Source: JAVXTH01 sp036641395 (GTDB lineage Bacteria; Bacillota_I; Bacilli_A; Erysipelotrichales; Erysipelotrichaceae). Taken from it: 17,473 nucleotides of DNA. Every line of letters begins with the position of its first letter. The stretch's first letter is position 1. The notes below the pieces were generated by a model. That model saw nothing but the letters and a program-made list of their open reading frames with translations, ran no database searches and was not told the DNA's origin. Both the position numbers and the translations under genes were made by a program. The DNA lies in the NCBI GenBank assembly GCA_036641395.1, contig JAVWEY010000032.1, forward strand, positions 1 to 17,473. The letters run 5' to 3'. Of the stretch, positions 1 to 6,356 are shown piece by piece.

Positions 1-768
1 ACCCTGTTCCACTAAGTTAGTTAAGTTGGCAATATCATTTAACCAACTTACCGCACCACTTGATTTACCACCTACGCCTTTTGCTGGAGCAGCTTTAGGA
101 CGAAGTGTACTACCATTGGTACCAACACCACCACCACGTGACATAATTTCCATAACTTCTTTACGATGGTTGGCAATACCTCCGCGTGAATCATCAACAA
201 ATGGCATTACGAAACAGTTGAAATAAGTAACTTGAGTTCCACTTCCTGCTCCATATAATACACGACCAGCAGGTACCGTATTCATTAATTTTAATTGTTC
301 ATAAAACTTGTTACCAAGATTAATTCTTGCTTGTTTTGTTGGTTCATCTTGAGCTAGCGCAAAACCTACTCGCTTTGCTATTTGTTCATAATATATTTCT
401 AAAGGCTTATCGATATTCGCAAAACGACGCGTGATTAAACCTGTAGTAGCTTCTTCTTCGTTTTCTAAAGAAGCACGCCATTCTTCTTCTAATTCAATTA
501 CGGCCTCTTCGTGATCATAATCGATACTTTTAATGATACCAATTCCTCGAGCTGGAAAGGTTGGATCTTCTTTAACAATTGTTAAAACAATATCACCAAT
601 GGCTAAAGTCTTTAAAGAACGATCTTTTTGGGCATATCGATCTAACATAACTAATCTAGAAACGCCACTATGTAAGATATGATAAGTATCTTCAATAGGG
701 AATAGATGGGGAAAGAATTCTTTAATGTTGCTATTTAAATTGTTAATCGTTGTTTGCGAATATTTCAT
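1..768 (-). CDS. nrdJ: Adenosylcobalamin-dependent (class II) ribonucleotide reductase, N-terminal part, cut by window edge
   Basis: This enzyme would reduce ribonucleotides to deoxyribonucleotides in the cytoplasm, using adenosylcobalamin to make the radical, so it needs neither oxygen nor a small subunit. I translated the minus strand from the ATG at 768 and it stays open for 256 residues to the window edge. Visible signatures are PAGRVLYGAG at about 166-175, the cysteine in YFNCF at 185 (probably one of the redox pair) and RGGGVGTNGSTLRP at 211-224; these are typical of the B12-dependent reductase family, whose members usually exceed 700 residues. An AAGGAAGG ribosome site lies about 12 bases before the ATG. 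The gene lies 89 bases downstream of a cobalamin adenosyltransferase gene in the same direction, which supports the class II assignment. The catalytic cysteine and C-terminal region are outside the window. Confidence 0.9.
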   Translation of the reverse strand, partial: MKYSQTTINNLNSNIKEFFPHLFPIEDTYHILHSGVSRLVMLDRYAQKDRSLKTLAIGDIVLTIVKEDPTFPARGIGIIKSIDYDHEEAVIELEEEWRASLENEEEATTGLITRRFANIDKPLEIYYEQIAKRVGFALAQDEPTKQARINLGNKFYEQLKLMNTVPAGRVLYGAGSGTQVTYFNCFVMPFVDDSRGGIANHRKEVMEIMSRGGGVGTNGSTLRPKAAPAKGVGGKSSGAVSWLNDIANLTNLVEQG

Positions 769-857
769 AATTTTATTCTACCTTCCTTAACTTCACTTCT
801 TATATTTTCTCATAAAATGAGATAAAGATAAACACTAATATGAAAAAACATTTGAAC

Positions 858-1325
858 TTATAGTTTTTGCTTACCTAACACAAAAAAATAATCGGATAAG
901 CGATTCATATAGGATAAAACAATATCTGGATATTTCTTGTTTGTATTAAGGATTGAACGCTCACTTCTTCTTACAATACTCCTAATAACATTACATAATG
1001 CATTCCTTGTTTCATTAAATGGATAGTGAAAGTTAAAAGGTTCGTGATCCCTCTCATATTCATTAATCTTTGTTTCTAACCATACTAAATGTTTATCATC
1101 AAAGTCGGTTGGATAGTTTGCGAGAATCGAACATATTGTATTTAAATCGGTAACAATTGTTTTTAACTCTTCTTCGTAAGTGTGATCAATTTGTGTTTGA
1201 AGATAGATAATAAAAGAAATTGCTTCATCTAAATTACCTAAAGAATCAATCCGACAATCAAATTTAGAAACTCGTTCATCTTTTAAAGAAGTCATACCTT
1301 GATCTCCCTTTTTTGTAGTTATCAT
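858..1325 (-). CDS. PduO-type ATP:cob(I)alamin adenosyltransferase (short form)
   Basis: The protein (155 residues) would transfer the adenosyl group of ATP to cob(I)alamin, making the cofactor used by the neighbouring class II ribonucleotide reductase. The N-terminus carries the family ATP-binding pattern TKKGDQGMT at residues 4-12, followed by a DxR...GxLDE-like stretch (residues 23-34). Near the C-terminus are the family pattern IVRRSERS (about 117-124) and NRLSDYFFVLGK (141-152). It is shorter than the usual roughly 180-190 residues, and the glycine-rich segment normally before the RRxER motif is replaced by HYPFNETRN. The ATG at 1325 has an AAAGGA ribosome site about 9 bases upstream. 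Together with the downstream reductase gene it probably forms a two-gene operon. The family call is firm; full activity of this compact version is inferred. Confidence 0.85.
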   Translation of the reverse strand: MITTKKGDQGMTSLKDERVSKFDCRIDSLGNLDEAISFIIYLQTQIDHTYEEELKTIVTDLNTICSILANYPTDFDDKHLVWLETKINEYERDHEPFNFHYPFNETRNALCNVIRSIVRRSERSILNTNKKYPDIVLSYMNRLSDYFFVLGKQKL

Positions 1326-1346
1326 AATTACACATCCTTTTCCTAT

Positions 1347-1352
1347 ATTCTA
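1347..1352 (-). promoter_or_regulatory. Candidate extended -10 promoter for the adenosyltransferase-nrdJ pair
   Basis: On the minus strand the sequence reads TGTTAGAAT, an extended -10 element (TGnTAGAAT) about 20 bases before the adenosyltransferase start codon. No good -35 hexamer is found 16-18 bases upstream (TCGATT at 17). I see no cobalamin riboswitch-like leader in the short untranslated region. Confidence 0.35.
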
Positions 1353-1432
1353 ACAAAGATTAATCAACAAATCGATGATAATACTATAAATTTGTTTATT
1401 TTACTTTTTAGAAATTATTTAAATAAAAAGGC

Positions 1433-1468
1433 GCATACTAACAAAAGTCGTTAGAAGTTAACATATGC
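1433..1468 (+). promoter_or_regulatory. Nested inverted repeats upstream of the clpC-like gene
   Basis: Perfect arms CTAAC (1438-1442) and GTTAG (1450-1454) lie inside a second pair, GCATA (1433-1437) and TATGC (1464-1468). They end about 10 bases before the AAGG ribosome site of the clpC-like gene. They may form a leader hairpin or an operator. They match neither the CtsR heptad operator nor the HrcA CIRCE element, the usual regulators of clpC. Function is not established. Confidence 0.3.
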
Positions 1469-1492
1469 TAGTAAAGCAAGGATGGTGATGAT

Positions 1493-3424
1493 ATGAACTA
1501 TCGATTTAATAAACAAGTGAATATAATGATGCAACAAGCACAAAAAGAAGCAAAAGACATGGGGAATAATTATGTAGGTAGTGAACATATCTTATTGGCA
1601 ATTATGAGTGATTCAAGTGTTACACTTTCGAAAAGGTTGGCTAAACATGGTGTCTATTATGATCAATTAAAAGAAGACTTAATGATATTATTTGGTTTAA
1701 AAGATAAAGATGTTAAAAACATATCACTAACTCAAGTTGTTGAAGATATGTTACAGAGAGCTATGATATTAGCTTTAGCTCGTAAACAGAAAGATATTGA
1801 TAGTGATATTTTAACTTGTGCACTATTACAGAGTGAGAACTGTGTTGCTAGCGAAATACTGAATCGTTATGATTTGGATGTAAATGAGTTATTGAAGCAA
1901 CTTAATCCGGAAACATGCCATGAACTTGATAAGTTTAATGAACTTCGTAATTTAAATAATAGTCAAAACAATGAAGCAATTGTCGGTCGAGATAAAGAAA
2001 TTGATTTAATGATATCGATACTTTCTAGAAAAGAAAAAGCAAATCCATTATTAATTGGTGAACCGGGAGTAGGAAAGACTGCTATTGTTGAAAAACTTGC
2101 GAATATGATAGTTCATCATGAGGTGCCTGGTAAGTTAAATGATGCAATTATTTATGAACTGCATTTGAATACTTTAGTAGCAGGAACAAAATATCGTGGT
2201 GATTTTGAAGAGAAATTACAGAACTTGATTAAAGCACTGAAGAAATATCCAAATGTTATTTTGTTTGTTGATGAAATACATCAAATGATTGGAGCTGGTA
2301 AATCAGAAGGCAGCATTGATGTTTCATCCGTATTAAAACCATATCTAGCACGTGGTGAAATTAAATGTATTGGGGCAACGACAATTGATGAATATGAAAA
2401 GTTTATTGAGAAAGATCGAGCTCTTGAAAGACGTTTCCAAGTGGTTAGGATTAAAGAACCAACAAAACAAATTACGACAACTATGTTACAAGCAAAGTTA
2501 AGTGAATATAGTAAGTTTCATAATGTGGAAATTGCATCTTCTTTAGTTGAAGAAATTGTTGATTATTGTGATTATTTTATGCCAAATCGTAAGTTTCCTG
2601 ATAAGGCAATTGATGTTTTAGATTTAGCTTGTGTTTTCACAAAGCGAAATAAACAACTACAAGTGAATCGAAAGATGGTTAAGGATGTGATTGAACAATT
2701 AACAGATATTCCTATTTCTAGTAAGAATCGGATCCTTTATCTACAATCAATTTTAAGTGAAAGAGTAATTCATCAAGAAGAAGTTATCGAAAAGTTAATG
2801 AAACAGGTAACGTGGATTGAACAAGGAGTGTTGTCATCAAGACCTTTGGGTGTTTGGTTGTTTTTAGGAAATCAAGGAGTTGGGAAAACAACTTTGATTC
2901 AACAGTTCAATTTAGCTTATTTTAATCAAGAAGAAATAATTGAATGGGATGTATCTTCACCAACATCGTTAAAAAATAGTTTGAATAAGCTTAAGCGTAA
3001 TCCTTATACAATTTTTTCTATATTAAATATTCAAGAAGCAAACCCAAGTGTGATTCAATCTTTAAAACTAGCAATCGAAAAAGGTTTTGTGGAAACAGAG
3101 GATAGTAAAATTGATTTAAGGCATTGTATTATGATTGTTCAAGGGGAATTTGCATATAAAGCAAATTCATCGCTACGTTTTAATGAAAAAAATGGTTGGA
3201 TTGATCATGTTACAAAAGGATTGGGACAGGATGTTATGAATATGTTTGATGAAATATTTATTTTTAATGAATTAAAAATTGAACACAAGCAATTAGTTAT
3301 GAAACAAATCTTACAATCTTGGCATCAGGAAATGGAGGATGCGGTTATTTGTAAAGCGATTACTTCATCTACTTCCTTACAAGAAGCGACAAAGAAATTA
3401 AAATATAAAATTGCGATTGTTTGA
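1493..3424 (+). CDS. ClpC/ClpA-like AAA+ protein with degenerate second ATPase domain
   Basis: A 643-residue relative of the Clp unfoldase ATPases. Residues 1-140 form a Clp-N double repeat (GSEHILLAI at 29-37). The first AAA+ module looks active: Walker A GEPGVGKT (189-196), pore loop KYRGDFEE (233-240), Walker B VILFVDEIH (255-263) and the ALERRFQ arginine stretch (310-316). The coiled-coil M domain of ClpC is absent. The second module keeps Walker A GNQGVGKT (459-466) but appears dead: the Walker B acidic pair is replaced in IFSILNIQEANP (507-518), the GYVGY pore loop is missing, the sensor-1 MTSN is VQGE (549-552), and LNRIDEI has become MNMFDEI. No ClpP-docking VGF/IGF loop is evident. 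It is about 170 residues shorter than ClpC. ATG follows AAGG by about 10 bases, and a terminator follows directly, so it is probably monocistronic. A ClpP-independent role is an inference. Confidence 0.85.
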   Translation: MNYRFNKQVNIMMQQAQKEAKDMGNNYVGSEHILLAIMSDSSVTLSKRLAKHGVYYDQLKEDLMILFGLKDKDVKNISLTQVVEDMLQRAMILALARKQKDIDSDILTCALLQSENCVASEILNRYDLDVNELLKQLNPETCHELDKFNELRNLNNSQNNEAIVGRDKEIDLMISILSRKEKANPLLIGEPGVGKTAIVEKLANMIVHHEVPGKLNDAIIYELHLNTLVAGTKYRGDFEEKLQNLIKALKKYPNVILFVDEIHQMIGAGKSEGSIDVSSVLKPYLARGEIKCIGATTIDEYEKFIEKDRALERRFQVVRIKEPTKQITTTMLQAKLSEYSKFHNVEIASSLVEEIVDYCDYFMPNRKFPDKAIDVLDLACVFTKRNKQLQVNRKMVKDVIEQLTDIPISSKNRILYLQSILSERVIHQEEVIEKLMKQVTWIEQGVLSSRPLGVWLFLGNQGVGKTTLIQQFNLAYFNQEEIIEWDVSSPTSLKNSLNKLKRNPYTIFSILNIQEANPSVIQSLKLAIEKGFVETEDSKIDLRHCIMIVQGEFAYKANSSLRFNEKNGWIDHVTKGLGQDVMNMFDEIFIFNELKIEHKQLVMKQILQSWHQEMEDAVICKAITSSTSLQEATKKLKYKIAIV

Positions 3425-3433
3425 TCATAATCT

Positions 3434-3477
3434 AGTGCTTGAAATACCGGGTTAAAAGGTGTTTTAAGCACTTTTCT
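3434..3477 (+). terminator. Rho-independent terminator after the clpC-like gene
   Basis: A 15-base-pair stem (AGTGCTTGAAATACC with GGTGTTTTAAGCACT, two G-U wobbles) closes a nine-base loop and is followed by TTTTCTACTTT. It lies 10 bases after the clpC-like stop codon and before the ispD promoter. Confidence 0.8.
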
Positions 3478-3480
3478 ACT

Positions 3481-3508
3481 TTCACAAGGATGCGAAAGAT
3501 AGTATACT
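3481..3508 (+). promoter_or_regulatory. Sigma-A-like promoter for ispD
   Basis: TTCACA (3481-3486), a 16-base spacer and TATACT (3503-3508) sit between the preceding terminator and the ispD ribosome site. Each hexamer matches five of six consensus bases. Confidence 0.65.
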
Positions 3509-3536
3509 GTATTTATTAAGTAAGGAAGGTATTAAT

Positions 3537-4178
3537 ATGAACTATACAACTTTAATCATGGCAGCAGGTAATGGGGCTAGGGTGAATTTAGGTTATAATA
3601 AATTGTTATATCAGTTTAAGAATGGTAAAACAATTCTTGAAACAACTGTTCAATTATTTTTAGAGGATAAGCGTTGTAAACAAATTGTAATTGTTGTATC
3701 AAATAAGGATCATGATACATTCCAGAATTTATTTGATGATGAGCGAATTCATTATGTAATTGGTGGAAGCGAGCGACAAGATAGTGTTTATAATGGTCTG
3801 AAGGTAGTGAATGAAGATTATGTATTAATTCATGATGGGGCTCGCCCTTATTTAGAAATGGCGGATATCAATCGTTTATTAGAAACATTGAAGGACTATC
3901 CTGCTTGTTTATTAATGGTAGAAGTTAAAGATACGATTAAGGTAGTTAAAGATGGGTTTATTGAAAAAACGCTGATTCGTTCGGAGTTAAAACAAGCACA
4001 AACACCACAAGCATTTCAAATTGATTGTATTAGAAACGCTTATGAAAAAGCAAAACTTCAGGGTATTATCGCAACCGATGATGCACAAATCGTTGAATTA
4101 TGCGGTGATGTGAAAGTAAAAGTAGTAGAAGGAAATTATAAGAATCTTAAAGTGACAACGAAAGAGGATTTAAGTTAG
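3537..4178 (+). CDS. ispD: 2-C-methyl-D-erythritol 4-phosphate cytidylyltransferase
   Basis: IspD joins CTP to methylerythritol phosphate in the non-mevalonate isoprenoid pathway. The 213-residue product has the nucleotidyltransferase start MAAGNGARV with a lysine in NKLLY (about 8-26), GGSERQDSV (about 76-84), LIHDGARPY (about 98-106), TPQAF, the TDDAQIVE stretch (about 180-187) and VEGNYKNLKVTTKEDL at the end, all family hallmarks. It is slightly shorter than the usual 225-235. An AAGGAAGG site 7 bases before the ATG fixes the start. No ispF follows. In Bacillus ispD lies a few genes downstream of clpC (radA, disA and a PilT-type gene between), so this clpC-ispD adjacency looks like a compacted version of that cluster. 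Confidence 0.94.
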   Translation: MNYTTLIMAAGNGARVNLGYNKLLYQFKNGKTILETTVQLFLEDKRCKQIVIVVSNKDHDTFQNLFDDERIHYVIGGSERQDSVYNGLKVVNEDYVLIHDGARPYLEMADINRLLETLKDYPACLLMVEVKDTIKVVKDGFIEKTLIRSELKQAQTPQAFQIDCIRNAYEKAKLQGIIATDDAQIVELCGDVKVKVVEGNYKNLKVTTKEDLS

Positions 4179-4223
4179 GAGAAATTAAATTCGATTCATC
4201 CTTGAAATTGCTTAAAATAAACA

Positions 4224-4252
4224 TTTACACACCTAGTTGTAAATGATATAAT
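4224..4252 (+). promoter_or_regulatory. Strong promoter for rpsF-ssb-rpsR
   Basis: TTTACA (4224-4229), a 17-base spacer and perfect TATAAT (4247-4252). This is the best promoter in the window, as expected for a ribosomal-protein operon. It gives a leader of about 65-70 bases. Confidence 0.85.
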
Positions 4253-4260
4253 CAATAAAC

Positions 4261-4310
4261 GGGTAGATTTAATCTATTCCTTGCTCTATCTTGAATAGGG
4301 CCAATAGACC
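4261..4310 (+). promoter_or_regulatory. Structured rpsF leader, candidate S6:S18 autoregulatory site
   Basis: The leader holds several mutually exclusive pairings: GGGTAGA (4261-4267) with TCTATTC (4273-4279), CTATTC (4274-4279) with GAATAG (4293-4298), and TCTATT (4273-4278) with AATAGA (4303-4308). The last arm ends two bases before the ribosome-site region. In many bacteria the S6:S18 complex represses this operon through a leader hairpin. The CCG triplet typical of that motif is not present here, so the assignment is tentative. Confidence 0.4.
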
Positions 4311-4327
4311 ATAAGGAGGTGTACGAT

Positions 4328-4621
4328 ATGAAGAAATATGAAATCATGTACATCGTGAAGGCTGATTTAGATGATGCAAAACGTCAAGAAGTAATGGATG
4401 CTATGCACAAAATCATCACTGATCACAACGGAACCATCGACAAAATCGATGAGTGGGGTGTGAAAGAATTCGCGTATGAGATTAACCACATGACAAAAGG
4501 TTACTATGTTGTTATCAACATTAGTGCCGACAACGAAGCAATCGCTGAATTCGAACGTTTAGTTCGCATTAATCAAAGCGTAGTTCGTCATTTAACAATT
4601 AAACTTGAAGGTGAAGAGTAA
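4328..4621 (+). CDS. rpsF: 30S ribosomal protein S6
   Basis: S6 binds the central domain of 16S rRNA with S18. The 97-residue product begins MKKYEIMYIVKADL and contains DEWGVKEFAYEINHMTKGYYVV, the typical S6 core, at normal family length. The ATG at 4328 is chosen over the in-frame GTG at 4319 because AAGGAGG (4313-4319) stands 8 bases before it and overlaps the GTG. It is the first gene of the rpsF-ssb-rpsR operon, a classic order, with ssb 21 bases downstream. The leader may mediate feedback control. Confidence 0.96.
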   Translation: MKKYEIMYIVKADLDDAKRQEVMDAMHKIITDHNGTIDKIDEWGVKEFAYEINHMTKGYYVVINISADNEAIAEFERLVRINQSVVRHLTIKLEGEE

Positions 4622-4642
4622 TTCAGGAAGGATGGGTGTGAT

Positions 4643-5116
4643 ATGATAAATCGTGTTATTTTAATTGGCCGTCTAACGAAGGATCCAGTTATGAGAAAAA
4701 CGCAGTCAGGAACATCTGTTGTTTCCTTTACCCTTGCGGTTGAACGACGTGTGAAAACACAAGATCAAACTGCGGACTTTATTAATTGTGTTGCTTGGAA
4801 TAAAACAGCAGAATTAATTACTCAGTATTTACACAAAGGATCACAAACAGCCGTGGAAGGAAGAATCCAAACACGTAGTTATGATGATCAAACAGGTAGA
4901 AAAGTATATGTTACGGAAGTGGTAGCTGATTCGGTACAGTTCCTTGATTCAAAGAATTCATCACAAGGTGCTAGTGCCCAAGTCCATGAAGATAATACTT
5001 ATACAAATGATAGTGGTTATGTGAGTGATCCTACTCCAGATGCTGCTTCATCTTATACAAGTGATTTTTCTTCAAGTGACACTTTGGATATCGCCAGTGA
5101 CGATCTACCATTTTAA
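4643..5116 (+). CDS. ssb: Single-stranded DNA-binding protein
   Basis: SSB coats single-stranded DNA during replication and repair and recruits partner proteins through its acidic tail. The 157-residue product has the OB-fold start MINRVILIGRLTKDP, the family stretch FTLAVERR, the FINCVAWNKTAE motif, a Ser/Asp-rich disordered linker from about residue 110, and the conserved DDLPF tip at the very end. Length and layout match ordinary Firmicutes SSB. GGAAGG precedes the ATG. It lies between rpsF and rpsR as in most Firmicutes, coupling replication with ribosome synthesis. Confidence 0.97.
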   Translation: MINRVILIGRLTKDPVMRKTQSGTSVVSFTLAVERRVKTQDQTADFINCVAWNKTAELITQYLHKGSQTAVEGRIQTRSYDDQTGRKVYVTEVVADSVQFLDSKNSSQGASAQVHEDNTYTNDSGYVSDPTPDAASSYTSDFSSSDTLDIASDDLPF

Positions 5117-5139
5117 TCTTTAGAAAGGAGATCAAAACA

Positions 5140-5370
5140 ATGGCATTTAAAAAACAACGTATGGGTCGTAAAAAGGTTTGTTACTTTACAAAAAACCATA
5201 TCGAATCAATCGACTATAAAGATATAGAATTATTGAAACGCTTTATTTCAGCAAATGGGAAAATTATTCCAAGACGTGTAACAGGTACACGTGCTAAATA
5301 TCAGCGTATGTTGGCTACCGCTATTAAACGCGCTCGCCAAATGGCTTTATTACCTTACGTAAGCGAATAA
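5140..5370 (+). CDS. rpsR: 30S ribosomal protein S18
   Basis: S18 pairs with S6 on the small-subunit platform. The 76-residue product contains VCYFTKNHIESIDYKD (about 13-28), FISANGKIIPRRVTGT (about 35-50) and QRMLATAIKRARQMALLPY near the end, the S18 signature. GAAAGGAG lies 8-9 bases before the ATG. Only one cysteine remains at the N-terminal position where zinc-binding S18 forms have more, so this is a zinc-independent type. It is the last gene of its operon and is followed within 6 bases by a terminator. Confidence 0.97.
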   Translation: MAFKKQRMGRKKVCYFTKNHIESIDYKDIELLKRFISANGKIIPRRVTGTRAKYQRMLATAIKRARQMALLPYVSE

Positions 5371-5375
5371 TTATT

Positions 5376-5407
5376 AAACCCCTATTCTATAATTGAATGG
5401 GGGTTTT
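5376..5407 (+). terminator. Rho-independent terminator after rpsR
   Basis: A 12-base-pair stem (AAACCCCTATTC with GAATGGGGGTTT, one wobble), a seven-base loop and a short T run. It separates the rpsF operon from the yybS-gdpP-rplI-dnaB run. Confidence 0.8.
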
Positions 5408-5412
5408 CATCA

Positions 5413-5441
5413 TTGAAAGGGTTGAGTGTATCTTGCATAAT
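5413..5441 (+). promoter_or_regulatory. Candidate promoter of the yybS-gdpP-rplI-dnaB run
   Basis: TTGAAA (5413-5418), exactly 17 bases, then CATAAT (5436-5441); each hexamer matches five of six consensus bases. It lies just after the terminator. Transcription would start near 5448, downstream of the TTG start proposed for the first gene, so promoter and that start codon cannot serve the same transcript. Confidence 0.45.
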
Positions 5442-6356
5442 AATGTAAAGAGAATTACCGAAGGAAGTATGATGGTGGCACTTGTTGGAGTGGCACTGTT
5501 CTTTAATCGACAAATGGCGGGAATACTTGAATATGCTATTTATTGGATACTAACATTTCCAATTTTAGTTTATACGGTACGCTTTGGTATTAGGGCAGCA
5601 ATGATTCCAGCGGTTTGTATGGTGCTTTTAAGTTTTATGATTTCACTACCAACGACAACATTTTATTTAATGTCATCAATCATAATTGGTTTAATTTATG
5701 GTTATGGAGTAAATAAAAATTGGTCAAATCAATTATTGTTAATTTCCACAATTGTCTTTACTTTACTATCTTATGTTTTCACAACAATTGTTTTTGCGGC
5801 TTTCTTTGGTTATGATATGGCAGAAGATGCGAAAATAGTTAGTGAATTAGTTAAAACATTAAATATATATTTGCCAGGAGGAATTGATTCTTTAATCACT
5901 ACATGGTTGATTGTTTCCACAGTAGCAATGTCAGTTCTTCAAGGTCTTTGCATTCATTTATTAGCAATTCTATTATTAAAGAGGCTTCATATCAAGAACA
6001 TTCAAATGAAATCAATGCTTGATATTCGTTTACCAAAATGGGTTGGATATATTTGTATCATCATTTGGCTTCTATTTTTGTCCACAAATGTGTTAAAATT
6101 AGAGAGTAATGTAAATAGTATGATTTTATCGGCATACTTCTGTGTGGTTGGTATATCATTAGCCTATGGAAGTATGTGCATATTAAGTTACATAATAATA
6201 AGTGGAAAAAGAAAATTAGTATTTATATTACCTATTTTAATTCTGTTACCTGGTGTCAATGTTGCTGTAATGGCCTTAGGTATCTATGATATGGTCGTTG
6301 ATTTAAAAGGTAAATTGAAAAGAGGGATCATGAATGGAACGATTAGAAAACTTTAA
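5433..6356 (+). CDS. yybS: YybS-like (DUF2232) integral membrane protein
   Basis: A hydrophobic protein of 307 residues with about seven or eight membrane segments. The N-terminal VKRITEGSMMVAL followed by a long membrane stretch, and the position just before gdpP-rplI-dnaB, match the DUF2232/YybS family; its function is unknown. I choose the TTG at 5433 because it keeps the family RITEG segment and has GAAAGG about 12 bases upstream. Upstream in-frame codons lie inside the preceding terminator and are unlikely. The alternative starts at 5469 and 5472 (ATGATG after AAGGAAG) would remove RITEG but would suit the promoter at 5413-5441. The end overlaps gdpP by 23 bases, pointing to coupled translation. 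Confidence 0.75.
   Translation: MHNNVKRITEGSMMVALVGVALFFNRQMAGILEYAIYWILTFPILVYTVRFGIRAAMIPAVCMVLLSFMISLPTTTFYLMSSIIIGLIYGYGVNKNWSNQLLLISTIVFTLLSYVFTTIVFAAFFGYDMAEDAKIVSELVKTLNIYLPGGIDSLITTWLIVSTVAMSVLQGLCIHLLAILLLKRLHIKNIQMKSMLDIRLPKWVGYICIIIWLLFLSTNVLKLESNVNSMILSAYFCVVGISLAYGSMCILSYIIISGKRKLVFILPILILLPGVNVAVMALGIYDMVVDLKGKLKRGIMNGTIRKL

Noticed and set aside
26..226. Plus-strand reading frame of 66 codons
   Set aside because: It is the antisense shadow of nrdJ, whose protein sequence is clearly recognisable on the other strand.
1326..1492. CtsR, CIRCE or cobalamin-riboswitch control in the divergent region
   Set aside because: No CtsR heptads, no CIRCE arms and too little leader for a riboswitch.
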